From contig CM055106.1 of assembly GCA_029204225.1 (NCBI GenBank), forward strand, positions 17,248,149 through 17,312,148: a stretch of DNA of 64,000 nucleotides. Reading direction: 5' to 3'. This stretch comes from Diphasiastrum complanatum. Taxonomy: Eukaryota > Streptophyta > Lycopodiopsida > Lycopodiales > Lycopodiaceae. Positions 1-11,093 of the stretch are shown one piece after another; position 1 is the stretch's first letter; each line of letters begins with the position of its first letter. The position numbers and the translations under genes are program-made. A model generated the notes under the pieces. The model saw nothing but the letters and a program-made list of their open reading frames with translations, searched no databases and was not told where the DNA came from.

Positions 1-239
1 ACAATATATCAGCCCAACACCTTGCATCTAACCCAATCTTCCATGCAAGATCTAAGCACATTGAGATATGCCATCACTTTGTGAGAGAAATGGTGCAAGC
101 CAAGGAGATTGCTTTGGAGCATGTTCCAAGCAATGAATGTGTAGCTGATCTACTTACTAAACCACTTCAAAAGACACCTTTTATGAAGTTCAGATCATCA
201 CTTGGAGTGATTAGTAAAGCAATGATTGAACCAAGCTAG
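1..239 (+). pseudogene. copia RNase H C-terminus, element running in from the left
   Basis: The frame is open from the window edge to a TAG at 237-239. It shows the end of a Ty1/copia RNase H domain: NPIFHARSKHIE, then HHFVREMV, then LLTKPLQK and a conserved LGVIS tail. This domain removes the RNA strand during reverse transcription. It is followed by a purine-rich tract (about 240-253) and an LTR, the expected order for a copia 3' end. Only the last roughly 80 residues are in the window, so I cannot say whether the whole pol is intact. The domain identity is clear. Confidence 0.85.
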
Positions 240-253
240 ATAGTGAGGAGGAG

Positions 254-935
254 TGTTAAAAATTCACAATTCTAGCTTGACTAGTTTTGGTCATATGACT
301 TGTAAATAGTTAGATGGTCATGATGTGGCTTGTCACACGTGCCAAATAGCATAGGATTCCATTCATAAGGATGTTCTCAAGTAGACCTAAGTGTTAGAAC
401 CTTTGGAATGAGTCCAAATTATGCTTAGATACAAGGGAGAAAAAATAGGAGCTATTTTTGGTAATTTTTGCATTGTTGAGGGATCTCCAAGATTCCAACC
501 CTAACTTGGTAGGGATGAAAGATCCACCAAAATTAGCATTAGGGATAGGTTTAGGGCTACTCATACCTGCCCAAAACCGTGATGGATCATGTATATATAG
601 GTGATGATATCTCACCAAAATCAATCAAGCAATTTCATGTTTTTTCTCTCATAATGGTGCAATTGCTCTCTATGTTCATAATTGTTTGAGTACTTGTGAT
701 TACTAATGATTATAGGATTGAATGTAGGTCTGGTGTACAGTACTCAGACTGTGGGAGGCCGTACTTTCACACGTGTGAAGCCTTCTTCAAGGATTTGGGC
801 CATTTAGTGAGGTTCAAGCATAGATTTTTGATGGATTTTGATGGTTCAACTTGTGCTAATCTTATGAAATCATAATCTATTGTTTCCCTCATCATTTCAA
901 GTGTTTTAGGATCCTTATTTGCTGTAATTTTTACA
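254..935 (+). mobile_element. 3' LTR of the copia element at the left edge
   Basis: It starts TGTTAAAAATT right after the polypurine tract GTGAGGAGGAG and appears to end AATTTTTACA, so the termini are inverted repeats of each other. Length is about 682 bp. It contains the palindrome CACACGTGTG near 771. The left boundary is firm. The right one is chosen from terminal symmetry. The next five bases (CATCC) would be one target-site duplicate, with its mate outside the window. Confidence 0.65.
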
Positions 936-1375
936 CATCCTCACCAACAAGCATTAACAATTCAAGAGACAATTGGTGGATCGACAGTGGGACTAGCTCC
1001 CACATGTCTTGTGAAAAGGACTTTTTCTCAATCTTACACTCTTTCAATGAAGCTAAAAAGTTTGTCTTTACTGTAAATCATGAAGAGTGTAGGATAGATG
1101 TTGTTGGCACCATCTCTTTGTGTCTAGAATCCTCAAAATGCATGGATCTAGAAAATGTCCTTTATGTACCATCAATCACCAAGAATATGTTGTGTTGGTC
1201 TACTCTTATAAAGTGGTTTGGATGTCCACTTTAAGCATGGTGTTTGTTTCATCTTGAAGAATGATGTTTGCATTTCAAAGGAATTTAAACATGGAAGATT
1301 GGGTGTTATCAGGAAAGAAAACCTATCATCAGAAGATACGAGGACTTTGCAAAATCATTGCACCACATTTGTAAA
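936..1375 (+). pseudogene. copia protease / GAG-pre-integrase fragment
   Basis: Translated on the plus strand this reads WWIDSGTSSHMS, a copia aspartic protease active-site region, followed by a segment ending ENVLYVPSITKNML, typical of the region between protease and integrase. A frameshift near 1215 splits it, and the second half (HFKHGVCFI) continues in another frame. There is no gag before it: the LTR ending at 935 interrupts the older element about ten codons before the protease motif. It is non-functional. Confidence 0.8.
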
Positions 1376-1510
1376 ATCTGTAGATGATTGTTGGGGAAAA
1401 GACAACGTTACTCATTACATGGTGCTAATATATATCATTATCTAGTACTTTTCTCATTCAGGCTTATATTTTTTTCTACTGATGTAACTAATCAAAACTA
1501 TTGTTTGCAG

Positions 1511-1710
1511 CACATCCTTCTTTATCATGCAACTTATTCTGCAAAGGAATATGGGAGCTTAAGTATCTGGTCATCACAAGGCATGGAAAAATCTCATTGG
1601 CAAGCAAGGGGAGCATTTCATATAGCAACAAACCATGGAGGACACAATTCAAGAAATAAATATTTAGTTCAACTTTTTCAGTGGTGCTATAAGAAGAGCA
1701 CGATTTAGAT
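1511..1710 (+). pseudogene. exon-like piece of an unrecognised protein
   Basis: A pyrimidine-rich stretch ending TTGTTTGCAG just before 1511 looks like a splice acceptor. It is followed by an open frame to a TAG near 1706 containing SSQGMEKSHWQARGAFH and NHGGHNSRN. The pattern QG-x-EK-(S/N) followed by a T/S-N-H-x-G motif reminds me of the C-terminal part of some domesticated or transposon proteins, but I cannot name a family. No upstream exon was found. It could be a fragment carried by a DNA transposon. Confidence 0.3.
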
Positions 1711-1816
1711 ATCAAGCTAAAAACTCGCCAAGTATTACGATATTTCGAAAGGCATTCAAATTCATAACAAAAGAGAGGTCCTTGTAATATATCAAAAGTC
1801 TATTACAGAAAACTAT

Positions 1817-2485
1817 TTAAAAATCATCATCATCCTCTTCAAAATCTAGACGAATGGTATTGTCATGAAGGAATAATCTCCTTTCATACGGATCCAGAAA
1901 TTCTAAATTTTTCCTCTTGCTCATGTCAATGTAACCTGAATAAAGGGCCATTGCAGATGATCTTTTAGTAGTCTCATTGGGAGTATAACCCAATATCTTA
2001 ATAGCCAAATCTCTTTTCACAAAAATTATTTTATATGTTTCTCTTGCGTACTTATGGCCTCCCAAACAAACTGATAATGATTTGATGGCCATAATGACAG
2101 TGGTTGCATATGGATTAAAAGATGAATGATATATACAAATCTCATTATTTTGAAAGTGTTTCAAATAATTAGATAGAGACACATCTTTTCTCCTGGCTGA
2201 TACACCACGGACGCATCCATGTCTCATACCAAAGGCATCTATTTCAATAACATCCTATAAACGAGAAAATAAAATAAATTTAAAATTATACATAACTCTG
2301 CAAACTCAATAAGAAAACTGAACAATATCAATAACAATATAACATCTACATACCAGATCATAATCATTGTAATCAACGATGTTTGCTCTGCTAATGTCAT
2401 GTCCTCCAATGGCATCTACATTTTTGGAGGGGATATATCTAGGCCTTGGGGGATAGGAGCCATTCCTTTGATTATAAGGCGACAT
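1817..2485 (-). CDS. hypothetical two-exon protein, 189 aa
   Basis: Read on the minus strand, exon 1 is 2485-2354 (44 codons from ATG) and exon 2 is 2254-1817, with a 99-bp intron between. The donor is CTG/GTATGT and the acceptor TTTATAG/GAT, and the reading frame is kept exactly. Exon 1 begins MSPYNQRNGSYPPRP. Exon 2 includes MRHGCVRGVSARRKD, a hydrophobic stretch around VIMAIKSLSVCLGG, and ends in a very acidic tail (EEDDDDF). I do not recognise the family. An open frame at 2823-2416 (starting MASSSMSSDNKLLDFL) runs into the same region in another frame and may supply 5' exons: a TTCATTTTCAG acceptor-like site lies near 2592. It sits among retrotransposons but resembles none of them. Confidence 0.45.
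2255..2353 (-). other. intron of the hypothetical two-exon gene
   Basis: 99 bp, AT-rich, with donor GTATGTAG and acceptor CTCGTTTATAG on the minus strand. Joining the flanks preserves the frame (phase 0). Confidence 0.5.
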
Positions 2486-3631
2486 ATTCTTTTGTGGATA
2501 TCACAATATATATTTCTTTTAAAATGGTCATGCAAGTTAGAGTACTTTCTATTGTGTTTATGCTTAGAGGATGGTTGGGAATGCACAAGGTCCTGAAAAT
2601 GAACGAAACAAAAACTATCTATATCCAAAATAGGAGTACTAATTATCTGAGAAAAATTATCAAGATAAAAAATTAAATTATAACGATTCTCATAAACTAG
2701 CTTATCGATATCGAAGCGAGCAAAACAAATACTGGCAAAATACTCTAATTTCTCAAATGGAATGTCACTGGCATTTAAAAAATCAAGAAGTTTGTTATCT
2801 GAGGACATGGAGGAACTAGCCATATTGAACCTGATATCAGTTCAACGCGACAGAATGATATCGCTAGAAGACTAAACAAGAGTGCTCACGTTGATCCGAT
2901 ATCGCTAGGACAAGATTGAAATTTAATGCGAGAACATGTCAGAAGCGGGTGATATCAATTCAACGCACCTGAATGAATCCGACCATGCAATGTTTGGGAA
3001 CTGGAACGTCGATTCGATATCGTGAGATAGAAAGAAAACAAAAAACTTGTAAGTTCAGAATAAAAGATCACGGAATCGAAATATGACAAGTGGTGTCCAT
3101 ATTTATAGCCAATTCCTGTTGATCACAGCCATACATTTGTCAAGTAACGAATTGAGAAACACAGCCTATATTTATCTCCCAATCAAATTGAGACAAATTT
3201 GTACCTACACCGGTTAACTAGTCTATAACTAGATTCAATGAATCATCATTAGGCCTGATCCTAGAATCAGTATTTGCGTCGAAATACATTAAATATTCAA
3301 TCAGTAGCCTCCTCGAATAATTATTAAACAAATAATAAACAAATGATAAATGGATATCATTGAAAAACATGTACGAGGAGAATTAGTACAATCCCTCGAT
3401 CTATTTAAATAGAGTAAAGATGAGATTTTTTCTTTTGAGATAATGTTCATTCTAAACATTTTCATTAGTCGTTTATAAGGAGCTCCAATATAATTCTTTT
3501 GCATATGAGATATCAGATCAGCGCCCCTGGCGGAAGATGCTTATTCTCCATTTGGACTACGCGCGTCGAACCGCTATTGCCGGAGCAAAAAAAATTTTGA
3601 GATTTTGGAAACTATTGGACCCCATTATGCA
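2486..3631. other. flank of the hypothetical gene; no further gene recognised
   Basis: Holds the 2823-2416 minus-strand frame (135 codons) that may be a 5' exon. Beyond it, 2830-3030 has several GATATC-containing near-repeats spaced 30-70 bp apart, and the rest is AT-rich sequence with no coding signal I trust. Confidence 0.3.
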
Positions 3632-3952
3632 TGCTCAAAGCTTGATTCGATAAACTCTTCATATTGTCCAAGTACGGAAAATTGATCAAGTCAAGCTTTG
3701 ATCATTCATATTCCTTCCAATATCGGTTCAGTGCACGAGAAAAGCACCTTTGGTTTTCAAATGTTGTATATGCACGTGGAGTGTATTTTGAATGATCAAA
3801 GCTTGATTCGGTAGACTCTTCTTTCTGTCCAAAGCTAAGGAGCATATATCGAATCAAGCTTTGATCATTCATATTATTTTTCAATATCAGATCAGTGCGC
3901 GAGAATAGAATCTCTGGTTTTAACATGCAGTATATGCGCATTGATTTGCTAT
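3632..3952. repeat. two-copy tandem repeat, about 161-bp unit, with internal hairpins
   Basis: Unit 1 is about 3632-3792 and unit 2 about 3793-3952. Both begin near TCAAAGCTTGATTCG and carry, about 60 bases later, the inverse TCAAGCTTTGATCATTCATA, so each unit can fold into a hairpin. Both continue with an AATATC-G-TTCAGTGC-like stretch and end near GTATATGC. The copies are diverged, so the duplication is not recent. Confidence 0.65.
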
Positions 3953-4659
3953 TGGGTGAAATAATGGTGGCTGAAATATTGCAAAATTATTATGATTGGA
4001 TATAAAAAAAGGTCAGATATTTATAGCTTAACATTGTCAATTTCAGTAATAAATTTTAGATGTGACCATACTTTTGTATCTTTAAATGTAGATGTGACCA
4101 TACTTTAGACGAAATTAATTCTATTTTATTCTTTGAAAGACAATTCTTTTTCTGGTTTATTTGTATTACTTCCGTCACCCCCTACACTTGCCTTTGTAAA
4201 TAGTCCTCAATATGTACAGTATGACCAAATGTTAAACACTTATCTTAAAGGTTTAGGTCTTTGATATAATTTTAGGATGCCGAAGACCAATGATGGTCTC
4301 CCCCTCTCTAGTTTAGATACAGGAGAATTAGAAAGTAGGGATAAAATGCTAGGTGACAATGTAGGAGGTGGGGCCATTCAGTATTGGATGGAGTTTTTCC
4401 AGACCCCATTGTTTATAGATGTAGCATTGTTTCCTCTTCAATTCATGGCTACATTGGAACATCCATCAAAATTGAAGATCCATAGATTATGAACTATGGA
4501 ATTTTGTATTATGTAATATAATTTTTTGTATACATCATTTTTAAAAATATATTAATCACTTTTTCTAGACGGCTCTGTCATTTCTATGATCTCCATTTCC
4601 ATGGTGCAAAACACAATATAATTGCAACTGGATATGAGTTTTCGATAACAAGATTCATT

Positions 4660-5740
4660 GTCTCGTGCAGGAAATGCACTATCTCCATTGGGGAGATCTT
4701 CAGTCACTTGAACTCCAGTGATCATTACAATCGACGCTTGCCCTTCTTGATGTCTCATACTTATCGGTTGTATTTTTGGTCTTCATTGCATTGGTCTATA
4801 TTGTCCTTGTCTTGGCATATTTGGATATGTTCAGAGGACATTAGGAGAGTTTTGAGTTCCAAAAAGACCCTTTAAGAATTCATGTAAGATGTAGTTTATA
4901 ATATTAAAATATTATAACACTAATACTTCTGACTTGCCATAACTTTTTAATTGTAGATCAGAAGTATGTCATCTAACATATCATTGGAAAGCCCTTGTTG
5001 AGCACTTTCAAATGCACCAAACTTCGCTAAATTCGGACTTACCACTAAAAAGTTATGTCATTTTTAGTGTGGAATCAAAATGTAGACTCAAAAAGTTACG
5101 TTACGTAGATTTCAAATTTGAGTGTTTTGATTGGTCCATGTGTAAGAAAAAATTGACAAAAAATATAAAAAGAATCTTTACAAAGGGACTCTTTTGGATT
5201 TAGAACTCCTCTAATGTGAACTGATGAAAGCTTTGATGTAACAAGTCTAAGTTTGTCCCATGTTTGGATTGGTTGTGGCAAAGGTTCCATCAGATCATCT
5301 TTCTGAACTTATCCAAAAAAAAAAACCATGGTAAAGGCAAGGCAGACCAAGGCTATGAAAAACAAACTTGTCGAAGAATCGTAGAAATTGAGATAAATGA
5401 ATCATAACTTGAATTAATAACAGGAAAATAAACAGGAAATGCATTATCCCCATTGGGGAGATCTTCAGTGACTTAAACTCCAGTGACCACTACAACCAGA
5501 TATCAAATCGACGCTTGTCCTTGTTGAGGTCTCATATATATCAATTATATTTTTGGTCTTCATTGCCTTGGTCTGTATTGTCCTTGTCTTGGCATATTTG
5601 GATATGTTTAGATGATGATCTGATCAAAGCTTTGATGCAACAAATCTAAGTGAACTAATGTCACACATTTGGATTGGTTGTGGCAAAGGTTCGATCAAAT
5701 CATCATTCTAAACTTATCCAAAAAAAATCATGGTAAAGCA
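4660..5740. repeat. diverged segmental duplication
   Basis: 4665-4835 (from GGAAATGCACTATC through TTGGATATGTTCAG) recurs at 5435-5615, and 5225-5330 (GCTTTGATG, then GGATTGGTTGTGGCAAAGG) recurs at 5625-5735. The offset is about 766 bp for the first part and 400 bp for the second because the left copy contains an extra 370-380 bp. No coding content is recognised. Confidence 0.65.
4836..5222. mobile_element. MITE-like insertion with imperfect terminal inverted repeats
   Basis: This block is present in the left copy of the surrounding duplication and absent from the right copy, as for an insertion. Its ends are imperfect inverted repeats of about 38 bp: ACATTAGGAGAGTTTTGAG...CCAAAAAGACCCTTT on the left, answered by AAAGGGACTCTTTTGG...AACTCCTCTAATGTG on the right. 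It has no coding capacity and an AT-rich interior. The superfamily is not clear and I could not fix a target-site duplication. Confidence 0.55.
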
Positions 5741-5944
5741 GACATACATTATGACAATCATGAGATTCAGGTTTGGCTTTCTTTTCTAGTACGAATTGAA
5801 ACTATAATTGTAAGATTGCTCTCACAATTTTGATTTTTGTTTTTGCATATTAAAGAAATAAAGGTAAATCTATCTTGCTCATTTTTTTTATTTGAAGTGT
5901 GGTAGCAAATATTTATGCTTAATTCATATTGTCTTAATGATGCA

Positions 5945-6688
5945 CATTTGTAAGAGGATTGTTGAAATTGGTTCTTGCTCCTCCCTTTGTGGTTGTCCTT
6001 GGCAAAGAGGGCTTTGCCATCATTATGAGTGAGAAAGCTTGTCCATCCTCAAGAGCTTATACTCTTATCTTGATTCTTCAAAAATTAGCACACTTTGGAG
6101 AGCCTCCAAACTTGGTAGCTCCTCCTTAATGGCATAGGATTGGACAAGGTTATCAAATTCACTTCTCAAGCCATTGAGAATGACTTGGACTAGCTCATTT
6201 TGATTGATGGAATCACCAATGCAAGCAAGCTCTCTATGAAAATCGTTTACTCTCAAAACATAACTAGATGCACTCTCATCACTCTTTTAACTACTTTGAA
6301 AGATTTGATTTCTAAGAGTGAGGAGCCTAGAGGTGTTCTTAGCCTCATAGATAGACTTGAGACAATCCCAAGCTTCTTTGGTTGTTGTACAAGTACCTAT
6401 TTCCCTCAATATCTCATTAGAGACATTCATCCTAATGTAGTGGAGAGCCATCCTAGCTCTCTTTTTATATTTTTGGACCTCTTGAAGAACTTGTGGTTCT
6501 TCTTCAAGGCCAAGAACTATGTCCATCATGTCTTGAAGGATCAACATGGACTCCATCCTCATCTTCCAAATTGAATAGTTTGAAGTGGACAACCTTTCAC
6601 TTGGTTCCAACAAAGATGAACTCATTGAAGCCATTTGAAGTGAAGAAAACTCAAATGATGAACAATAAATGTTGCTACACACTCTCAA
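5945..6688 (-). pseudogene. copia A gag, frameshifted and truncated
   Basis: On the minus strand a copia gag (UBN2-type) starts MASMSSSLLEPSERL, with SNYSIWKMRMESML and the WDCLKSIYEAKNTSRLLTL motif common to most gags in this window. The frame breaks near 6285 and resumes at 6256 (DFHRELACIGDSIN, then YAIKEELPSLEALQ). Coding similarity stops near 5950, with no protease or pol after it. Gag would form the virus-like particle. The element keeps its 5' LTR and primer site to the right, so the 3' half has been lost. Confidence 0.8.
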
Positions 6689-7362
6689 TAGGATCCAATA
6701 ATGAAGTACTACCTCCTCCTATGAAAGATCTTGCAACAAACTGTGAGATGATTCTCACTAGCTATCTCAATCTCTCCAAAACTAGATCTACTTCACATCA
6801 AATGATGGAGTATGGGAAAAGTTAGGATCAAACACTCTTAGCACGTGTGAAATACACTAAGAAACCAAATTTGACTCAAATACAATGATATTGCATGAAA
6901 CAAAATGGTTACGATCTCAAAATAGTGCTTAGATCACATATAGATGAGATTGGTAAGCATTCAACTGTGATTCTGGATCAAACAAGCAATCTCTTGACCA
7001 AACAGGTCTAGGTGCCCTACCTAACCCTCTTCAAAAGCTTATAACTTTTGATTGGCACAACCAAATGGAATGAAACTGATTGCATAAAAAACTAGACAAA
7101 AATAGCTTCAAAACAAGCTATCTAGCAAGATTTTTGGATCAACCATGAAAGGGAACTCCCAAACTGAAATTGGATGTTCCTCACACATGTCTGAGCACCT
7201 GATTTTGTACAGTACCAGGTCAGACCCAATCAATGCCCTTTTGATCTCTTTTGATCCAAAACTGGACAAGATAGCTACTAAAATGGATCTTGACATTTTC
7301 TAGCTCAAGATTGATGAATAGTTTTCACTCAAATGGATCAAAATGCATGGTAACCTTACGTA

Positions 7363-7375
7363 GGCTCTGATACCA
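7363..7375 (-). promoter_or_regulatory. copia A primer-binding site
   Basis: TGGTATCAGAGCC on the minus strand, directly adjoining the LTR end, complementary to the 3' end of plant initiator-Met tRNA. Confidence 0.85.
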
Positions 7376-8106
7376 TGTTTAATTTCACACGTGTGGACTA
7401 TCCGCAACATGTACTTGTGATCTCCTAAGGTGTGTAGATGCACCAAGATCAAGACTAGATTGAGATTCAATATCTATCTTTGATTCTATGGCAAAAACAC
7501 ACTACTACATGCATTCAATCACTTCCAACTCTCACTCACACGTGTGGGAAGTGTTCCAAAAATAATCTAAGTAAAAACAAGCTGCTCTCCTTGGTTAGAG
7601 AGAGAAAATCATCACGAGCTCTCGGGCAGAGAGAGAAAGCTAGAAAACCGATTACTCACGAAATCCACTCAATCTCAAAATCAATTAGCTCCAAATGAAA
7701 AGTACAATGATACTAGTAGATCCACGAGCTACCACTATGCTTAACTATGATTGGACCACATTTTGCCACCTCTTAATCCTATTGGACCATTGATCCATTA
7801 ACCTCTATATTCTATTGGACCATTTTCAAGCAAACCTCAAATTCTATTGGATCCTTCAAGACACCTCTAGATCCTATTGGACCTCTTAAATTTCATCAAA
7901 CAAAAGTATTACACTTGTCTATACTCTAATTGGCATGAGTTTAGTCTCTTATTCTATTTCGGCTAAATAGTGGCATTACAAGTGGAAATGGATAATTTGT
8001 CATCTATGCCAAATTTGGTCCTATCAACATTCTACACCTAGATGCTTGATATAAAAAACATAAGACCTCTATATCTAACATAGATAATCTTTTTCAATTC
8101 TTCACA
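7376..8106 (-). mobile_element. copia A 5' LTR (LTR1 family)
   Basis: 731 bp on the minus strand, from TGTGAAGAATTG to GTGAAATTAAACA. It matches the LTRs at 61377-62113 and 11182-11913 and shorter pieces at 23812 and 39301. U3 carries six CCAAT boxes (ATTGG on the plus strand at 7750, 7781, 7814, 7846, 7876 and 7929). Two copies of a CT-rich block with ACCCGAG-like ends lie downstream, and CACACGTGTG occurs near 7387 and 7539. It interrupts the Ulp1-like remnant on its right. Confidence 0.85.
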
Positions 8107-9154
8107 CCTTAAACAAATTGGATTACACACAGCCTCATCATTGACGTATAAGGACAACACATATAAGCTCCAATGATCACTGCAATCATAAAACAATAAG
8201 TTAATGAGAATCAATGTGAAATCAAAATTCATATGAAAAATTTAACAAAATAAAACTTGAAAAAAACACTTACTTTGTTATGTATGGCATCACGAGAATT
8301 TGTGTCCCCAGTCTGACGTATTGGAGCATATCATCGTGCAGACTTTTGAAATCAGGGAAATATCAACACTCAAGTCCTTACAAATAAACATTGTTTTCGT
8401 TCTCCGAACATTGCATTTGAAAAAAATCAACAAAAATAGTAAAAGGTAAATACCAACTTAATCTATTATTCTTTGATCCAGTGCTACATTTTAATATACT
8501 CTGAATATTAATATATAGCCTAGATCAAAGACTTTTTGAAGTTGCTGCATCAGGAGAAATCCATTCCTCACTCGAAAAATCTGGTAGAGGATATGGCTCT
8601 AATCTACCAACTAAATCATTTTTTGTCAGAAAAATAGGTGTCATCATAAAAAAAACTTCCTGACTCTATAAGTGATTTTGGAGAACAACCTTTATATTGT
8701 AAAATACCGATATCCAAATGTATGACATCGATTATTCCTACAATCGATTGAACTGATTGTCATTCAACAAAATTTGATGGATTCAAATCTGCAAAACCAA
8801 AAAAACATCTCAAGTAAAATATAATCTAAAAAAAATGATAAATCTAAAGAAATTGAATCTGAAAACTTACAATTGCATTTCCTTCTATCATTTGGATTCA
8901 AATCATGAATGTTGAGCTCATTGTGAAGATAAGCATGCTGAACTAAAACTTCCGTGACTTTAAAATCCATTATCCTGCCTTTCCAAAAGCTTCTATATAT
9001 GTTATCCGATATTTTTCTTTTTTGGAATGAGCCTTTTGCAGAGGGATGCATCAAGATCCATTGATATTTTCGATATATAATCTTCTGCATTTTTTTCATT
9101 GCAAATATTGATTGCATCAATGGTTCCTCTTGGTCTCCGATTATGTGTAGCCAT
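8107..9154 (-). pseudogene. Ulp1-like (C48) cysteine protease gene remnant, cut by copia A
   Basis: On the minus strand an exon ending TQILVMPYITN joins, over a canonical intron (donor AAA/GTAAGT near 8270, acceptor GATTGCAG near 8180), to DHWSLYVLSLYVND. The phase is kept, giving the MPYxxxDHWSL pattern seen around the catalytic histidine of Ulp1/SENP proteases. Upstream exon-like pieces include PIFLTKNDLVGRLEPYPLP (about 8640-8520), VTEVLVQHAYLHNELNIHDL (8960-8880) and a start at 9154 (MATHNRRPRG). A frameshift in an A-run near 9005 and the loss of everything after NPICLRCEE make it dead. The catalytic Asp and Cys would lie in the lost part. Ulp1 domains occur both in host deSUMOylases and inside plant CACTA/MULE transposons. 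I cannot tell which this was. Confidence 0.45.
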
Positions 9155-9668
9155 TAGTCAAAAATACGAGTATGCAAGCTGAGATCGGAGAGAATGTAGA
9201 GATTGTGAGATAAACCTAAGAATGACAATCCAAAATATGAGATAGAATGAAGAAAATGAGAGATATACCCATGAATGACAAGAAGTTCCTTAACTACAAG
9301 AATTAGTTAACCATAGTTTATGACTATTGACATCAAATCAACCTCGAGTGAACAATGACGGGCAACATAAGAGTATTTGGGCAGTAATTGTGGTCCAATC
9401 ACAATTGTTTGTTCTGCCCGGCGGGATATTTGAAAATCACAAAAATTTGGCCGGGAAAGTTAAATACAATTTTTGTCCATCAACCACTGTTACAGTTCGT
9501 CACAGATGGACACCATTCATTGGGACACATAAGCGTTGAAATCGTGCGAAGTCAAAAACAACATCTTGACAAAGGGCCCATTTTGAGTTCTAATATCCCC
9601 TAATGGGTTTTGATTTTCCAGTTCAAGCCTCATGAAAGTGGACCTTCAGATCAATATGTCATCTATGA
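9155..9668. other. no recognised feature
   Basis: Short open frames around 9327-9603 lack codon structure or similarity that I recognise. The stretch is probably flanking non-coding DNA. Confidence 0.3.
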
Positions 9669-10613
9669 TGTTGGATTATTCTCCCACTAATCGACTAATC
9701 GACATTTTAATCTGCATCCAACTTTTATCCAGACCTACAGTTTCTTTGTGTTTTTACACAGTCTGCATAACTACTCGAAATGACTCACAGTGACAGTTTA
9801 CATTCATTTCTGCAGATAGACTATGTACGACCAAAGCCACCGACTTGCATTAATCCGTCAGCAAGTAGTTTCTGAGAAGTCCTAATTGGATGGATGTCAA
9901 CACATCACAACCAACTGGATGACGCTTTTGACAACCCAATTGCTAAGTATAAATAGCTATTCATATTTCAACATCTTATGATCAAGAAGAGGATCAAGTA
10001 TCGAATAGTCAGCTCTCTCTCTCTCAAGCATGCGAGCTTGTACACTCTTTAGCATTCTAACTCAGTTCTTTAGAGTTGATTAGAGATTGCTTGCGCTTAC
10101 TGCTTATCAGTAGTTGCACTTAATTCAGACTTATATTTTAGCTGTTCAATGATAGCTTAGAGTATGTGGCTCCGATCCGCAACCTGTTGTACTTATTTAC
10201 ATCTGTTTTGCTTCCATACTGAATCAATACTATCTTCTTATTACGTTCAGTCTCGTCTCAGAATGTATGCATTTTTGTAGTTCTTTTCGCCTAATTATTT
10301 GTCTGATGTTTCGCGACTAATTATTTGTCTAATGTTTCGCGACAAATTATCTGTCTGATGTTTTGATGCTTAATGTTTGGCTACGTAATCATTGTAGTAC
10401 TAATGATTTCAAAGCTAGTTACCATAAGATCGAACATGTTTTCTATCTCTATTGTTTTGTCCGAAATTGATAGGCATAGTCATGCATAAAGAAAGACAAA
10501 GATACTTTATTCTGCTATGCACAATAAATTTTCTTTCTTGTCGTTCAAATTCTTTTTATTCGAATTCTTTTCTTTTCGAGTTTGACCTATCTTTCACACA
10601 CTTCTTTCCAACA
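9669..10613 (+). mobile_element. 5' LTR of a second copia family
   Basis: Begins TGTTGGATTATTC and ends CTTTCCAACA, so the termini are inverted repeats. It is followed immediately by a primer-binding site. Length is about 945 bp. Internal near-repeats of CTAATTATTTGTCTGATGTTTCGCGA occur at 10290-10370. The left edge is inferred from terminal symmetry. Confidence 0.7.
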
Positions 10614-10626
10614 TGGTATCAGAGCA
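10614..10626 (+). promoter_or_regulatory. primer-binding site
   Basis: TGGTATCAGAGCA immediately after the LTR, complementary to initiator-Met tRNA. Confidence 0.85.
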
Positions 10627-10799
10627 TTGATTCTTCAAGGCCTAATACTATCATAGCGTAAGCTCTTATGCTTGGTATCTTTCGTGATATCAAATTATTC
10701 TTCAGTTCGAATTTGTTCTGGTATCAAAGAATTGATTTCCACAACACTTTATCTTTCTCTTAACGACATTTGAATCATCGACAGTCTAAAGTTCCAAAA

Positions 10800-11093
10800 G
10801 AATTCTCAAAGTAAAGTCGGTCTTATCGCAGGCAAGCTAAATGGATCCAATTATCATTTATGGAAATTTAAGATGAAGACCTTGCTAATCACCAATGAGT
10901 TGTGGAATGTTGTTACGGGTATCAAAGTGAAGCTTGAAGGTGACACAGATGACTCGAAATGGAAGTCAAAGGATGGTAAAGCTTTTGCGCTTATTATCCT
11001 CAATATATCAGATACTCAGATTGGCCACATAGCTGAAGCTAGAACTTTGAAAGAATTTTGGGACATCTTGAGCTCACTATATGATGTGAGAGA
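10800..11093 (+). pseudogene. copia gag, 5' part (split by an LTR insertion)
   Basis: Reads SQSKVGLIAGKLNGSNYHLW then MKTLLITNELWNVV and ends LSSLYDVRD, an N-terminal copia gag. No in-frame start codon is present before SQSKVG, so the first codons have mutated. At 11093 the frame is interrupted by an inserted LTR and resumes at 11914 with DITTKLHLLRKF, exactly where the motif should continue. Confidence 0.8.

Noticed and set aside
9327-9603. Two overlapping plus-strand frames of about 70 codons
   Set aside because: No codon bias, splice sites or recognisable motif.
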